A DNA stretch of 64,000 nt from Myrica gale (lineage: Eukaryota > Streptophyta > Magnoliopsida > Fagales > Myricaceae), in assembly GCA_963930655.1 (NCBI GenBank), contig OZ005607.1:25180874-25244873 (forward strand), in the 5' to 3' direction. Each line of letters begins with the position of its first letter. Positions within the stretch are counted from its first letter, which is position 1. The notes under the pieces were generated by a model. That model made no database searches. It saw only the letters and a program-made list of their open reading frames with translations, and had not been told where the DNA came from. Position numbers and translations under genes: made by a program. This document shows positions 35,559 through 48,782 of the stretch, piece after piece.

Positions 35559-35750
35559 GCTGCGTTTGCAAATCCAATTATCCCCAACATTTTATCTCTC
35601 TCCTAATAAAATACTCCAATATAATCTCTCTCTCCCATAAAAAATTATAAAAATTACAAAATTATAAAAAATTACCTATCTCTTCACTTTTTCACTAAAC
35701 TCAATACCAACACATATTCTCGTATCAAAAATATTACAACACAAACACAA
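35559..35750. mobile_element. Tourist-like MITE, copy 6
   Basis: A copy of about 192 bp starting GCTGCGTTTGCAAA and ending CACAAACACAA. It is very close in sequence to copy 9 at 58586-58780, including CACATATTC and ATTACAACACAAACACAA. Flanks are ATA and TAT, so the target duplication is unclear. Confidence 0.8.
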
Positions 35751-38080
35751 TATGTTTAGATTGATTATTAAAAAAGCATGATGTCAAATCGAACGATTAA
35801 CTGGAGACAGAAAAAGAGGGAGGATAGCAGCTGGGGCTGCATTATACCATAGCATATATACTTTTGCATTCCTGCCACTCCATGATTAGGTAAATGTGGC
35901 AGTCGTTGACAGTAGCGGAGTTTTTGCACGTATAGATTTAACAGAACAGTGAAAATGGTGACGAGTGTACGAGAATTACTTTACGGTTCTGTGCTTGTAA
36001 TCTTTTGTACACGGTGTTCTGTCACTGCGCTAATGACTGCTATTGGCTCTACTAAACAACGAAGACATGACTACGGACTGCGACTGTCTGCTGACTGCTA
36101 AGCATAGAGAGACATGATGGATCCTTGTACTTTCATTGCGTTTACCGATACTACTACTTTTATTACTCTGATTAGCTATCATTTTATAGATTTACCGAAG
36201 ATTTTATAGATGAGTAAAATATACCTCTTGACTGCACAATAATACTACGCAGAAAAAAAATAGACTGCACAAATAATACAGTTAACTTATTCCCTCGGCC
36301 ACTCTCGTGTCAAAGTCAGATTAGGTGTCAGACTAATTTAGCCTATGTGATTAGGAGAGATTGCACCAGTCTAAAATTTAGGTGAGTTTATTTCGGTAAG
36401 TCTGTCTGATTGAAGTCTCTTTATTATTATTATTATTATTTTATATATATATATATATATATATACTGCTAATATAGACGATGAAATGGTAACTAGTTAA
36501 ATATTCCACGTAGGATATTAAACTGTTATTTTATAAAATCTAGAATATTTTTAAATCTTTTTTTTATCACGAACTTAATATAATAAATTTTGCTTTATGA
36601 GTATTGGTGAAAAAATAAAAAGATATATAATTTGAGTTAATTTTTTTATATTTATTATAATATAAAAAAATAATTTAACGAAGAGAAATTATTTTATAAT
36701 TATTTTAAAGAGTTGAGAACACAAAGACAAACCCCAATACTAGGTCGAGGATCAATCTGTAACCAAAGTAGCCGTACTTAATTAATGCGCGAATATATAT
36801 ATATATATATGTATAGTGGATTAATTACATGATTAGTTCTCCTAAAGATTGCATAGTTATCGAGTTTCTTGCTTCATATTCTTAAAGATTCTGAGAAAGC
36901 ATACAAATGTGAGTATGCTTTATATATGCTCACCGTAGGTCTTCGGTCAGTATAGTAGACATTTTGTTTTCCCATAAGTTCGCAGCGAAGAAGCTATGTA
37001 TGTCGCAATATCACGTATATGTGAGTGTTTTAAGTGCTAAGACATAATAAACTATAATAAAATAACATAAAATGAAGAGACAGTTGCTTAAGGTACTCGA
37101 ATCTCGTTTCTTAATTAGTAATTATATATGGTGTAAGGATTTATATTTTAATCTACGAATGCAATATCTACGGTCTACCTATACGCAACTAACATGGTAT
37201 AACTATAATTATAATGAATAAAACTATCAACTCCAATAGGGCCTATCACGACTCGGACCCTCCCGACAGTTTGGCGACCATAAAAGCTCATTTCAGTAGC
37301 GTAAAGTCCAATCCTGTAGTCAAATCCCCGAAGGTCTTTGGATATTAATATCCTCATCCCAAAAGAGATAGATATATATGTGAGACATGCATGCAAAACA
37401 ACAGTGCTTTTGACAAGATTATCATTGTCAAACTTGTTTTCATTTTGTTTTGTCTTAATTTAATTACAAGATTGTTACATTATATACATAATACGAAAAG
37501 TATTTAATTCAAAAGCTATTTATGTGGTAAAATCTAAATTATTTTAATTCAGAGCCTAGCTAGTTAATATATATTGACAGACATTTATATGATATAGAGA
37601 TCAGTACCATGAAATTTTGGCTTCGAACCTTGATCTGTGGTGGAAGATCTAAAGCTTTTCGTCAAGAAGCAATGGAAATTAATCAAAATATTTGAGGGGC
37701 TAGGATCTAAATTCGTGAGAAACTTAAAGGACTCTCTGTACGTCACCACGGCCTTCACAAAAAAATTATGCATAAATTCACCAAGAACTCTGGGTGCAAG
37801 AATCTGCCCAATTTTGGCAGTAAAAGAAGAAAAAGTTGGTGAATTCGACCGATGCATTAAAATTTGAAAAAGAAAAAGGAAACTTGGGATTTCTCTTACC
37901 TTTTTTTCTCCTTTTCTATATCCTTTAGCTGATGAAGCACTTTTCTTCTCTTTGAGTGTAAGTTTCTTCTTCTTCTTTTCTCTCTCTCCTCTCCACATAT
38001 CACTTTTTCTCTCTTTCAACTTTCACAAATAATCCACTCAAAATCCAACTTTTTATATAGAAAAGAAGGACGAGTATCCT
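35751..38080. other. AT-rich intergenic spacer
   Basis: About 2.3 kb with AT repeats (36444-36464, 36793-36812) and TTA triplet runs near 36422. The minus-strand frame 37585-38019 (144 residues) is Lys-rich at one end and has no recognisable domain; I do not call it a gene. Confidence 0.4.
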
Positions 38081-38222
38081 CTGCAATTCGGAGGGAGAGG
38101 GACAGAGGAAAGTGGGTCCTGCTCGAGACCCACACTGTCCGAACAGGGCTCACCTGCCCAAGCAGGTGTGGGTCCCGTGCGGGACCCACCCCTATGTGTC
38201 CCTCTCTCACCAGAATTGCACC
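38081..38222. repeat. Small imperfect palindrome, GC-rich
   Basis: CTGCAATTCGGAGGGAGAGGGACA on the left pairs with TGTCCCTCTCTCACCAGAATTGCA on the right, and GTGGGTCC/GGACCCAC pair inside. The result is an approximately 140-bp hairpin much richer in GC than its surroundings. It may be a small MITE. No target duplication was confirmed. Confidence 0.5.
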
Positions 38223-38870
38223 TGTAATTGGTCACCCGAATTGCAGGATATCTTGGTCCTAGAAAAGAAAGACATGACTTGACAGCTTTAAACCCATGAA
38301 TCTCTTTGATGAGATCTTTGTCCCTTGGCTCTGAGATGGTAATGAACTCACATAAGACTTAGAGATTCACACCTTAAAAAGACTAATTTGTTATGTGAGA
38401 CACCTCCAAACTTTATAAAACCCTCCTAGGTGTTTCTTAACCAATATCCAATATGAGACTGTTACATAGATATGTATTTCTTAGAAATCGCAATGATTTT
38501 CAATTGATGGTAGTTCATGAGGTTGAAAAGAAGTTCATGTTATCTTCAAGCACATAATGATGAATTAGAATTTCTTGTTGAAGAGAAAAAAAAAAACTTC
38601 ATTTTTTTTCTTTTTCATTTCCCCCTTTTTCCTTCTGTCCAATAAAGTACCAACGGTAGAGTACATTTATGTTACATAAATAATACAAACTACCATTTCT
38701 TAGAAAGTTAGGGATATCTTCCTTCTCTCCCTACAGGCTGAGAGATCCAATGAATCCAACCATCAGTGCAGGTCTTCAATGCCATTTGACAAAAGCAGGC
38801 ACTAGTTGAAAACCAAATCATGGCAGTTCAGAATGTACGAGACTGGCCACAAGCATATCCTGGTGGATGA
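38223..38870. other. ZTP29 3' flank, including likely 3' UTR
   Basis: Spacer that includes the 3' untranslated region of the minus-strand ZTP29 gene (immediately below 38871). No other feature is seen. Confidence 0.4.
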
Positions 38871-41800
38871 CTACAAGCTCATCTCCTTAGGTAAGCTGAT
38901 TTCCAGAAAATATAGGCTGCAAAACAAGCAAGGAGACCCATGAAAACAGATCAAAACTAGGAGAAAGAAGCTGGAAGAAAATAAATAGAAACTCTTAATC
39001 TCTTCTATATATCCTTTTTCTTATCATGGGTCATGAGGTGGGATTATGCCTGCAATCTCAACCAAGTGCTAGGTGTAGTGTTTTCCCGCGGCTAATGATA
39101 TTTCTCTCACTTCTAGGTAGGAAACTACTATTTCCCATTATGAAGTAGGACCTAACAGACATGCGTATAGGACTTTATGCAGTGGTAGTTGCAGTCGAGG
39201 CCACAGTGGCTGTCAATCGCCTAGAACTAGATAGAGCACATTAAGATGTAGGATCACCTGGTTTCATGTTCCACTTGACCTGGATACAGGATGGGTCCCA
39301 GGCCTCACAAGCAGCATGATTTCACTAGATTAAGCAACATTCTATTGATAAAGGGGATTTTAGAGGAGCTATGGCAGTAAAGATGGCTGTAATGGAACCT
39401 TCCATTGCTATTTCCATTTTATGAATGAAAAACAGAGGCTTCCAATTGTCTTCTGAAATGGAATTTCTTGCAATTAAATTTACTACCTGGCGGACATGAA
39501 AGCCATTCCAAAGAAGACGGCCTTGACAGCTTGCTTCTGCCCCGCATAATCAAACGCCAGAGGCAGCATTTCATGCAAGGTTAGAAAAGCCATCACTCCA
39601 CCAACTGAAAACAATCGAAAAAGAATTGTTAGAATTGTTACAAGAACTTAGTTTCATTCTTCGATAATAAGAGATAAGGAGCATAATCATATTGCTAACC
39701 TGATCCGAGCAGGCCCTCAAGAATTTCAGGACTTAAGCTGCTTGGGAATAGATACGCTGAGAAAGCAACATCAAAAAGTTTATTGCCAAGGTACGCATTA
39801 CAAACTAAAAGACAACTTTTAAAAAAAAAAAAACTCCTATTGCGAATTTATAATGCTAGCTGAAACTGGCTAACAACCTCACCTACTCCAACACAAAGGC
39901 TTAAACCTTGTATACATCACCTCTATGGGTTAAAAATAAGGCTTTTTTTGCACTCAAATTATAGGTTGTCTATTCTTTCAGAGGCAAAAAATGGACTTCT
40001 TTGGCATTTATGCAATGCAAAGCAGCTGACATACCTACAATTACAACACCCAGGGGCTCGGCAAAACCAGAAAGCGAAGCCAATTTGAATGCCTGCCATT
40101 TGCTGCAATTTGGAAGAATCAAGCATTTTGTGACTTGACCACAGTCAATTGTATTCTTTACTACAGAATAATAAAATATCAATCACTAGTGTCCACCAGC
40201 AGGTTTTCAGCGTAGCACGATCACACATTACAAATTAGAGTTCTCCAGTAGAGGAATCCCTATGGAGGCATATTGAAGTCTTGCATTTACTGGCATTCTT
40301 CAGGTGGCATCTCTTCACTCTCATCACCACAACCATTACCATCAATGCCACTCATTCAAACACTTCTTTCTTAATTTTACAATTTTGAATAAAAAACAAA
40401 TATTCAGAACTAGGCTACCAACCATGGTTTAGTTTATGCATTGAAACATATGGCAAACAAATAAGTTTTCCAAAAAGACAAATATATTGCATTCCTGAGC
40501 AGTTATAAATACTTTTGGAATGCTAAACAAATTGTTGCCTGGAAAGATTCTTACCTCTGAGTTGCAAAATAAACAGGAAGTGCAACAGCAACACCCTGCA
40601 AAAAAAAAAAAAAAAACAAAGGGAAAAATGAAATGCCTAAACAAATAAATGGCCCTGTTACAATATGAAGACTAGTTTCCAAAAACAAACCAGATAGATT
40701 ACAGCAAATGGTTCTTATCACTAAGTAGTTAGTCCTACTATTACATCCCAAGATGTCATTCCTTTGAGCTTGATTTTAAAGCAAAGATGTAATTTTTGTT
40801 CTTTCCAAAATCTTGATCACATCTAAGTTGGGAATTGCAAACAGAGGAAGAGACTCTAGAGAGTTACAGCATTGACTAATTGTTTGAATCCTGTAACTAA
40901 TATTAGGTAGCTCTATTAATCTTTTAAGACCACATGTTTCACCAAACTCAAAGGTACCAGAGCAAACTAACTTGGTAATGTGGTATTACTTCCATCGATA
41001 ACCCAATTATGGTTCTAATTGTATCATACTACTATGATTATACTGCTGATGTGTTTGCCAAAGCAACTTGGACAGTCACTTAGATCTGTAAAGGAATAAC
41101 ATTGTTAATTTTGTTTTAGGCCGGTTTTTAAGTTTTTCTCATCACATTTCCTATCATGGGTTTTCTTTGACTTGATGCAGTCTGATTCAAATGTTTCCTT
41201 GCCAACAAGAACACACGACATATCTTATTATCGATACGTATAATGAATGCATGTGTGCTTCCACTATGATCTCCTATGCGCCCGGCAACCACCACCTGCT
41301 GCCCATCCAGGGGAGGGGAGAGCTCATTGCAAGAGCACACATAACAAATCAACAAAACAAAGAGGGAAAAAACGATCACCTTAATCTGGTTTTGTATATG
41401 CTAAGCTACAGCAATCAACAGGCTCCTAAAAAAAACATATCTTAAAAAGTTCCGCTAGATGCTAGTCACTAAGATGTTCTTCATCAGATGGGAAGTAGAG
41501 GACAGTCACTAAAGTATCTAAAATCCAGAATTTATCAGTAATTGAAAGTTTGAAACCACTGCTATCTACGGAAGAGTGCAAGCATCCAAAAGAACCAATA
41601 GCATCTGTATCCAAAATGGATAAACTCATACCTCTGGAATGTTGTGCAGAGCAATGGCCAAGGCCAAGTTGACACCCACACGAAGACCCTATAGAAGAGG
41701 CATGATTGGTTGACAAAAACTAAATTCAGGTGAAACAATATAGTATCAATTTATCCATTTAAGGACTACAAATTAGCAGTTTCAGCTTGCTCACAAATCA

Positions 41801-44800
41801 TGTCAAATATTGCCCACTCAATTCAACCTCTTTGAGAGCCACAGAAGAGTACAGTCTTCATAAAACTTACCTAAATTAAACTCAGCTAAAAAATCACAAG
41901 ATTGAGCATCAAAACCAATAATAAATTGGAAAGATTGCTCCAGAAGTTAAATTTTCATTAACTACAGAATGCCCACTGTTGCATTTTTGTTGGAGGCTTA
42001 TAGTCTCAAAGAAAGGCTACAATGCCTAAAACAGGTAGTGCAAAGATGAATGGGAAAAATTTACAGCAACCAACTTGATAGTAGTTCTTAGAACAAGAAT
42101 GATGGGGTCTCGCGAAATAAAACATAATGTCATAAATTCCTAAACAAACCTTGTTTTATATGTTAATGCATTTCCAAAAAGACTTGATCATATTTTCTTC
42201 AATAAACTAACATCAAGGAATAAGCATAAAGGAAAATCAGATTCATGCACTTCATCGTGAACCAAAAAGGTATAACGACAAGTAAAAGAACATTTCTTTC
42301 CCAAAAGTCATTCGAGTACTGAGTGTAAGAAACTTAGATATAATATATACCCTAAAGTTTATCTCAACCTTCCCAAAACAATGACAAGAGAATTATTAGG
42401 AATACCTTCATTGACCCCAGGAACACTGCCATCCCTTCAGGAAAATTGTGCAAGCTTATGCCTGCAAATTGAAGGACAGAAACTTTTTGTGATATCGGAC
42501 CAGTACAACTTTGTTTATGTAAAAAAATCAGCAATAAACCATAACAAATGAAGTTTGTAATTTCTCAGTGCCTTGACATATAGTTTCTTGAACTCTCTCA
42601 AGAGCATCCCAGTGCGCATATGTTTGATTAATTATCACGAATTAGGAAAAGGAAAAAAAATGAGATCAATACGTGCTTGTCAGCACATATGTTATTGGGA
42701 CTAAGATTCGAGACCAAAGGAAATCTCCATGGTCAAGTCTATAGTACGGACCACTGAGATCTACACTTTTTCCACCATGGGATACATTCAAGAGAAGAAA
42801 TCATAGCCAGCCAGTAACTACTTACAAATCGCGAGTAGTTGGCCTAGTGATTATGGCTTGGGCCATGGTGGTTTGCTCTCTCCAAGGTCCCAAGTTCAAA
42901 ACTTCATAGGTGCTACCAACCCTTTGGGGCTACTCCTAAGGCCTCTGGCTTGGTAATTGCCTACTTTGTGTGGGACAAAGGGACTGTACAGGTCCCGAGA
43001 TTAATCGAGGTATGCGTAAGCTAGCTTGGACCCCCAGTTACAAAAAAAAAACTACTTACAAAAATTGAAACATAACAGCCGAAGATGGTAATAAAAGACA
43101 AATAAATGTGCTGGATCTTTTAATATTTCACTCAAATAAGAGCAAAAAAACAGGTTTAATTGGAAAAAATAAATTTTTTTCCACCCCAATATAGTTGAGA
43201 TGAGGGCTGAGTTGAGTATTAAAAGCAATAATTCTTGTTATAATCATGGCGCAATACTACTAGTGGCAACATGAGACATCAATGGTGGGTCTATCAACCA
43301 ATGAGACAAACTCTTATGGATTCTAAATGGTGAATTACATCAAAGGAGCTCCCTGCATGAGCTAAAAGACACTCATCTGTCAGAGAGGATGACGGTGAGA
43401 AAAAGCACAATATTTACGCACATCCTCAAGTAGGTGGTAGAGGATGGAATTCAGCATATCAGATTAAACATTATTGCAGACCTTATTTGCCCAAGAATTT
43501 AATAAAAAAAGTCCAGAAAACAGAAAAATGCCATTATCAGAACACCAGAGAAGACCTTTTCCAGTGATTAAGCAGGATAAATTCAATAGTTTAAACCCAT
43601 GTCTTTATTCAAAGCTTTATCACTTCAAGAGGGAATAAATAACAAACTATAGTTTTCAGTTCCACAAATCATATGCAAACAATTTCTGTATGTTCACATC
43701 ACAATCTATGACGAGAGTAAACCATGAAAATGAGTTTGTCAAACCTATTGCCGTAACAATCCCACTGTATAAAACTTGACGGCGATGCTTTTTCATGATG
43801 TCCTTGCTATCTTCACCTCCAGTTTTCTGTGCTCAGGTACAGTTTGAAAACTTTAAACTCATTTTTCATTACATTGAGCCACTACAGCTTTATTTACTCA
43901 CATCCAAGTACATTAAGAAACCAATTCTTAATAGGAAGGAATCATCCCCACCTTTTTACTTTTCACATCTGAAGCAGGCGCAAGAGCTGGTTCGGGGACG
44001 AAATTGGCAATTACAGCAAATAATATGACACCTGCGAAAAACTACCTTCCCAAGAATGTGCTATTTAATTAAGATAACAAACATATGTAACAAACATGAC
44101 GGACTTGAATTCTTTGAACATTGAAGTATATAGCTTACCCAAAGGTTGGCTCTCAAGAAGCCAATAGAGTTTATAGCATTGTGAGCCAAATCCAGGAAGG
44201 ATATGCTGAGCATCAGACCTGCAGCAAATCCCTACGAGGAAGAGAAAATCATAGTGAACAAAAAGTCCCACAACATTGATGTAAATTGGAAAGAAGTGAA
44301 CCTGTGAACATATTAAATAACATTTTTACCAATTCTCTCATCATTTTGAAATACTCTGCTGAACTATCTAGATAAAGGAAATACTTGGACTATATATTTA
44401 TAAAAAATAAAATAAAATACTTGGACTATATATGAACATTGGCTAAAAGTGAAAAACGAAAAAAAACAGAAAGGAAATGATTGGCACCACTTGTACCAGA
44501 TATACTTTCCAGATTTTTGGACTTAGAAATGAAGAAGGTGAGTGCTGAGTGTCACCTGTAAAAGCCCAAGCACCTTCAAATTGGGAGCCTGATTGAGAAT
44601 TACGAAGAGTGCGCCTGCTCAACATTCCAGAACTTGAAATTAGATTATGAAATAAAAGCTATTATTCAATTACTTATATCCATCCCTGTACACATGAAGC
44701 AACAGGAAATAAGCACAATAACCCAATAGAGGAGAGTTTAAATTGTGATACTTCCACCAATGATATTAACAAGAGAGAGTCTTGTATACTCACCATAATA

Positions 44801-45463
44801 TCAGAACCTACCACTGAAAGCATCAGGATTTGGAAAAATTAAAGCAGAAATACGGTGTGAAACAATTTCTTAGGAAACATTCAGGAATGAAACCTTTGTA
44901 CAACTCGTAATGAGGCAGCGAATAATAGTATTTTTCATTCTAAATATTGTTCTACTACACCAAGATGTCATTGATCAGAACTGCATTTCAATTTTGGACA
45001 GTCAGCCTTGAAAATTCCGATTTCCAAATTTTCAGCATGCATAGGCAATCCATATGAAGATAATTGTTTCCAGATAAGTAAATGAACCTGGAAGTTACAA
45101 CTATTCAGCAGAGTACAATTAGCTCGAAATTTTGACATTACAAGCCAATTAGAAGCAACCCATCAACCAATTTCTTCAACATCATTCTTGCACAAATGCA
45201 AATCCCAGAAAATATTCTAGAAACGCAAGAAAATTTTCAAGTAAGCGATACCCAAAAGCACAAAATGTCTAAGCAAATGGTACCGAAAAGCACAATTGAT
45301 TAACCTGGTAATAAGCAAACAAAACCCTCAAATGCCATCCATAAAATGCGGCTCTAATAGGATAAAGCTTGAACTTGAAACATTAGAAGTTTCACTCACC
45401 CAAAGAAGTACTCATTCCGCCAACAAGTGAGAGTGCAAGAGCCACCAATATTTGGGAATCCAT
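38871..45463 (-). CDS. ZTP29: ZIP-family zinc transporter, ZTP29-like
   Basis: A 276-residue membrane protein of the ZIP family (GufA-like branch). ZIP proteins move Zn2+ into the cytosol; Arabidopsis ZTP29 is an endoplasmic-reticulum protein linked to salt response, and the length matches it. Twelve coding exons on the minus strand join in phase: 45400-45463, 44556-44614, 44139-44231, 43952-44041, 43745-43826, 42406-42461, 41632-41688, 40555-40595, 40035-40102, 39700-39756, 39487-39604, 38871-38916. The start is MDSQILVALALSLVGGMSTS, within the first membrane helix. A charged loop (DVKSKKKTGGEDSKDIMKKHRR) precedes helix 4. The metal-binding signatures are H134-N-F-P-E-G139 and H163-N-I-P-E-G168, followed by AEPLGV and LHEMLPLAFDYAG. 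It ends SLPKEMSL. Intron 5 carries a SINE. No damage to any exon was seen. Confidence 0.95.
42829..43049 (+). mobile_element. tRNA-related SINE in ZTP29 intron 5
   Basis: A 221-bp element with a pol III A-box-like TGGCCTAGTGATTATGG and B-box-like GGTCCCAAGTTCAAAAC at its left. The right part (GAGATTAATCGAGGTATGCG, AAGCTAGCTTGGACCCCCAG) looks like the 3' region of Au-type plant SINEs, and it ends in an A-run. The 13-bp target duplication AACTACTTACAAA is perfect at 42816-42828 and 43050-43062. It lies antisense to the host gene, far from the splice sites. Confidence 0.9.
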
Positions 45464-46589
45464 AGCAGCTTTCTTCTCTAACCTTCCTTGCAGTGCCCAA
45501 ATTCAAACTCAAACCAAAAATAAGAGAGAATCAGCAGAAATATATGGGGCTCGATTCAGAGAGACGCGGCTTTTATGGAGAGGGAGAGTTGGGCACTGTG
45601 CACTACACGAGAAAATCTTTTGACAAAGGTAAGAGGGAGAGAGTTGGAATCTCTACAGAGAAAGAAAGAGATGGTTTGCTGGGACGGTCCAAGAAACATA
45701 AAAAAACGATTAAAAAAAAAACAAAACGTGATCTTCTCGGCTACAACTGTGGAGTATCCAATTCCTTTCGCCAGAGTCTATACCTAACTTTGTTGGGAGC
45801 TGGCGGTTAGAGCATTCGGTGGAGGTGACCTAGCCCAACTTCGGTAGCCCAACGCCCAAGTGAACGGTTTCATAGAGGATTCCCAGAAAGGAAAGAAACT
45901 TTTTTGAGATATATATAATCGTAATTAGTAAAATGAATAAGAAAGACTCACATGCCTAGATCTAATCCAAAACACAGCATGTGTCACGCATTTCAATATT
46001 ATTCTTTTTGTTGTTTTTTTATACTTAGTCCAGTGGTGAGGTTTCATGCATCTGAATGACTCTTTCCCTTTCCTTGAATCTCCTGTTTATGGGGAGAAGA
46101 GATTTAATCCGAGGTTTATGTGTCAAAGACTAACTACTAAGTTGACCATTTAAAAGAAGTGAAGATTTTGTAAGATAATGGTTATAGTTTTTAAAACGGA
46201 TGTCTTATTTTAAAATTGTATTATACAATTTGGATAGAAAATTATAAGATCCTAATTCTGTGTGTCAATCTATGTGTGAAGAGTTTATTCAAAAGAAATT
46301 GAACCAAGCCATCTCATTGAGTTTTGTTGCCACACCAACCCCTCCAAGACCTTTAGTAGGTGGTTAGTTGGATTGTTTGGTTTGAGCTACATCGGTCAGA
46401 GGGAGGCAATGAGGAGAAATGGAGCTCTAATATAGAGCAGGTGAAAGAGGTTAGGGTCATGAGAAAAGGAAGAAAAAAACACACACAAAAGGATAATAAG
46501 GATGAGGGAAGGTCGAATGAAAGCCAACTTCAAGGTGACGTATCTACCAATCTTGCTACACCGCTCTCTCAGTCAGACATGAGGTATTA
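45464..46589. other. ZTP29 promoter side and adjacent intergenic DNA
   Basis: The first bases after 45463 are the ZTP29 5' leader (minus strand); its promoter must lie in about 45550-46100, but no clear TATA box is visible. The 105-residue frame at 45493-45810 overlaps this leader and has no domain signal. The Lys/Arg-rich frame at 46360-46698 runs on into the solo LTR and may be LINE debris. Confidence 0.4.
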
Positions 46590-46616
46590 TGTGAGAACCC
46601 AGCTAAAAAAAAAAAA

Positions 46617-46690
46617 AGGCAAAGGTGGGAGTCGAACTCCAGACCTGGCTGGGGGTGATATCAGGAGAAGACCATTAGGCCAATCGCGCA
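46617..46690 (-). other. tRNA-like segment 1 in the solo LTR
   Basis: On the minus strand, TGGCCTAATGG fits the pol III A box and GAGTTCGACTCC the B box, in a span of about 73 bases like a tRNA. The two ends do not pair as an acceptor stem, so it is not a working tRNA gene. It may be a SINE head or a captured tRNA. Confidence 0.5.
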
Positions 46691-46744
46691 TTTGTTAGTT
46701 TATATGCAGTTTAATATATTTAAAAGTTATCAACTTTATTTCGA

Positions 46745-46822
46745 AAAATATGTCACACGAAGATTCGAACCCAGGCGCCGGGGATGGCAAAACACAGCTC
46801 GACCACTGAGGCGCACGTGCGC
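46745..46822 (-). other. tRNA-like segment 2 in the solo LTR
   Basis: On the minus strand GCCTCAGTGGTCGAG resembles a D-arm/A box, and GGGTTCGAATC matches the B box. A T-run follows shortly after. It lies about 55 bp from segment 1, in the same orientation. No complete cloverleaf is evident. Confidence 0.45.
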
Positions 46823-48175
46823 GCTTATTTTTATAATAAAACTTTATTTTATTTAAACACGTTTTGCCGAATTGGATTTTTAAGTAAAACGGTGCGTTTT
46901 GATCTTCTTCCTCCTCAACCCTAATCTTTTCGACTTACTGGGTTGCAGACCGCCGTTTTCGACCCTTCCTCTCTCTCTCATCAATTCTCTCTCTCTCTCT
47001 TCAGTTTCTCATCCGTTTTAGCATCATTTCGTCTAATTTTCGAGGCTTTTCATTCCAAACGTTCAATTCTCGAAGTTTCTATGTATTTTGGCAACTAATG
47101 GCAATAATGTGAGATATGTGAAGAGACACCTAATGGCTTTCCATGGGGGACGGTTTTCACTAAGAATTCAAGACTCTTCAGCCTATAAAAGGGACCTCTT
47201 GCTCAGAGATTTTTCACACCTCTCAAACGTGATTTTTCATAAATTTTGAGATATCTCTCTCTCTCTCTATATTCGGCCATTGTTGGGTATTTACGTTTTT
47301 CTTCGGTTCTTGAGGATCGTTGCAGTACGTGGAATTTAGGGCGGTTCGTTAATCGAAGCAATTCGGGTAAGCGGAGCTACTATATTGTTTTCTTCAAAAA
47401 TTATGAACATGTTTTCATAAACGATTTTGTGGAAAATATTTTATTGCAAGTTTATGTTATTCTGAAAACAAATGTGGAATTTTAAAAGACATACTGAGAT
47501 TGTTTATATGACTGTTCTGAATTATTTTTCACAGATTCTGTATTCTGCCGAACATCATTTCTGATTTTAAATCTGAGTTCTGATATTATATATTATACTG
47601 TTTTCAAACCCCGAGGCGATGTTCTGATTACTGATTACTGCTGCTGTTGATACCAACTCATTACTGATTACTGGTGCGCCAATTCTTCGGATTGGTTTCT
47701 GTGTGGGTTTCTCCCTGGTGCACACTTAGCGTACGTGGCTAAGTCTTAGTAGGGCAAACTCCACTTCCTGTTGGCTTAATTCGGTTTGGCCGCCGGTTAA
47801 GTCGTTGCACAACCCTGCCACAGGGGTCAATGTGGCTTACTGTTGATGTCAAGGGGATTTTCTGAAAAGCTATTTTATTTTCTGTATTTCTGGTCACTGA
47901 ATTGAGTATTATTTTGAAAGAAAAGAATATATGTTTTTATTCTCTGCTTACTGAGTTGTCGAACTCACTCCGTTTTATTTTTTCTTATTTTCAAAGATTG
48001 CTCAGAGATTGAGCCTAGAGAGCATGTGGGCGGGATAGATGAGAGCATCATTATGGATTTTAATTTGTTCAAGTTTCTGTTTTGAAAACAATATCATTAT
48101 AATTTGTTTTGTTTCGAATAAATGAGATAAATTTCTTTTATTTATTTATGCTGATTTTTGGGGCGTGACATGTTA

Positions 48176-48782
48176 CGTAGTCTTTTGACCCTTTGTCCTG
48201 TTAGTTTTATTTAGCAGTCTAGTCTGTTGAGACCCATAGTTGGTTTTATTGTATATTTTGTACTATGGTGGTATCTAAAAGCATATTAACATTATTCAGC
48301 AAAAAAACAACAACAAAGAGAGCCAGCTTCGAGGTAGGGTAGACAAAATGAGGGTTAGAGGATGTGGAATATCTCAAACGAGCTAAACGAACTAACTAGC
48401 TTTGTGCTTTATTGAGGGGAAAAAAAAAGAACTAACTAGCTTTGTTTTTTATCGAACTCAAACGAGCAGGTCAAGAATCACACAAACCTAAACCCCATTA
48501 TGCCTCACCCACTCATTTAAACCATAATAAATCTCTCTACAATTTCGCAGCTACTCTATAGTTCAACGGAGGTAAAGAGGGGAGAGAAAATAAAATGTGT
48601 ACGATAAAAACAGAGATCATATTGAGAGAGAAGAAAGGTAGTAAAAAAAATTGTTAGAAAAGGGAAATGGTTTTCAGACACGTTATCTAGTGTTGTAGAC
48701 AACACCTTCAAATACTATTAATACTAGACGAACCGTACTAAATATTTGGGTGTGGATTCGAGTCAGATAAGTTTCTAACTTA
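48176..48782. other. Intergenic, possible LINE tail
   Basis: 48176-48310 (CTATGGTGGTATCTAAAAGC, then an A-rich run) looks like the 3' tail of a LINE interrupted by the solo LTR, but no coding part confirms it. Further on, AACTAACTAGCTTTGT occurs twice about 45 bp apart near 48395-48440. No gene seen. Confidence 0.3.

Larger units (their letters stand above)
46590..48170 (+). mobile_element. Solo LTR, probably Ty3/Gypsy
   Basis: A 1,581-bp segment opens TGTGAGAACCC and closes GGGGCGTGACA, with the near-matching 5-bp flanks TATTA (46585-46589) and TGTTA (48171-48175). A TATA-like CCTATAAAAGGGAC stands near 47184, about where an LTR promoter is expected, and no gag/pol sequence or second LTR is nearby. 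This suggests a solo LTR left by recombination between the two ends of an element. The terminal motif is common in plant Gypsy chromoviruses; the family call rests on the ends only. It is a fossil. Confidence 0.65.

Noticed and set aside
37585-38019. 144-residue minus-strand frame
   Set aside because: Low-complexity Lys/Glu start, no domain, no splice or promoter context, and an equally long frame on the other strand.
46360-46698. 112-residue Lys/Arg-rich frame
   Set aside because: It runs into the solo LTR and an A-run; no family recognised. Possibly LINE debris, not supported as a gene.
46617-46822. Functional tRNA genes
   Set aside because: B boxes are good but acceptor stems do not pair and no anticodon loop is evident.
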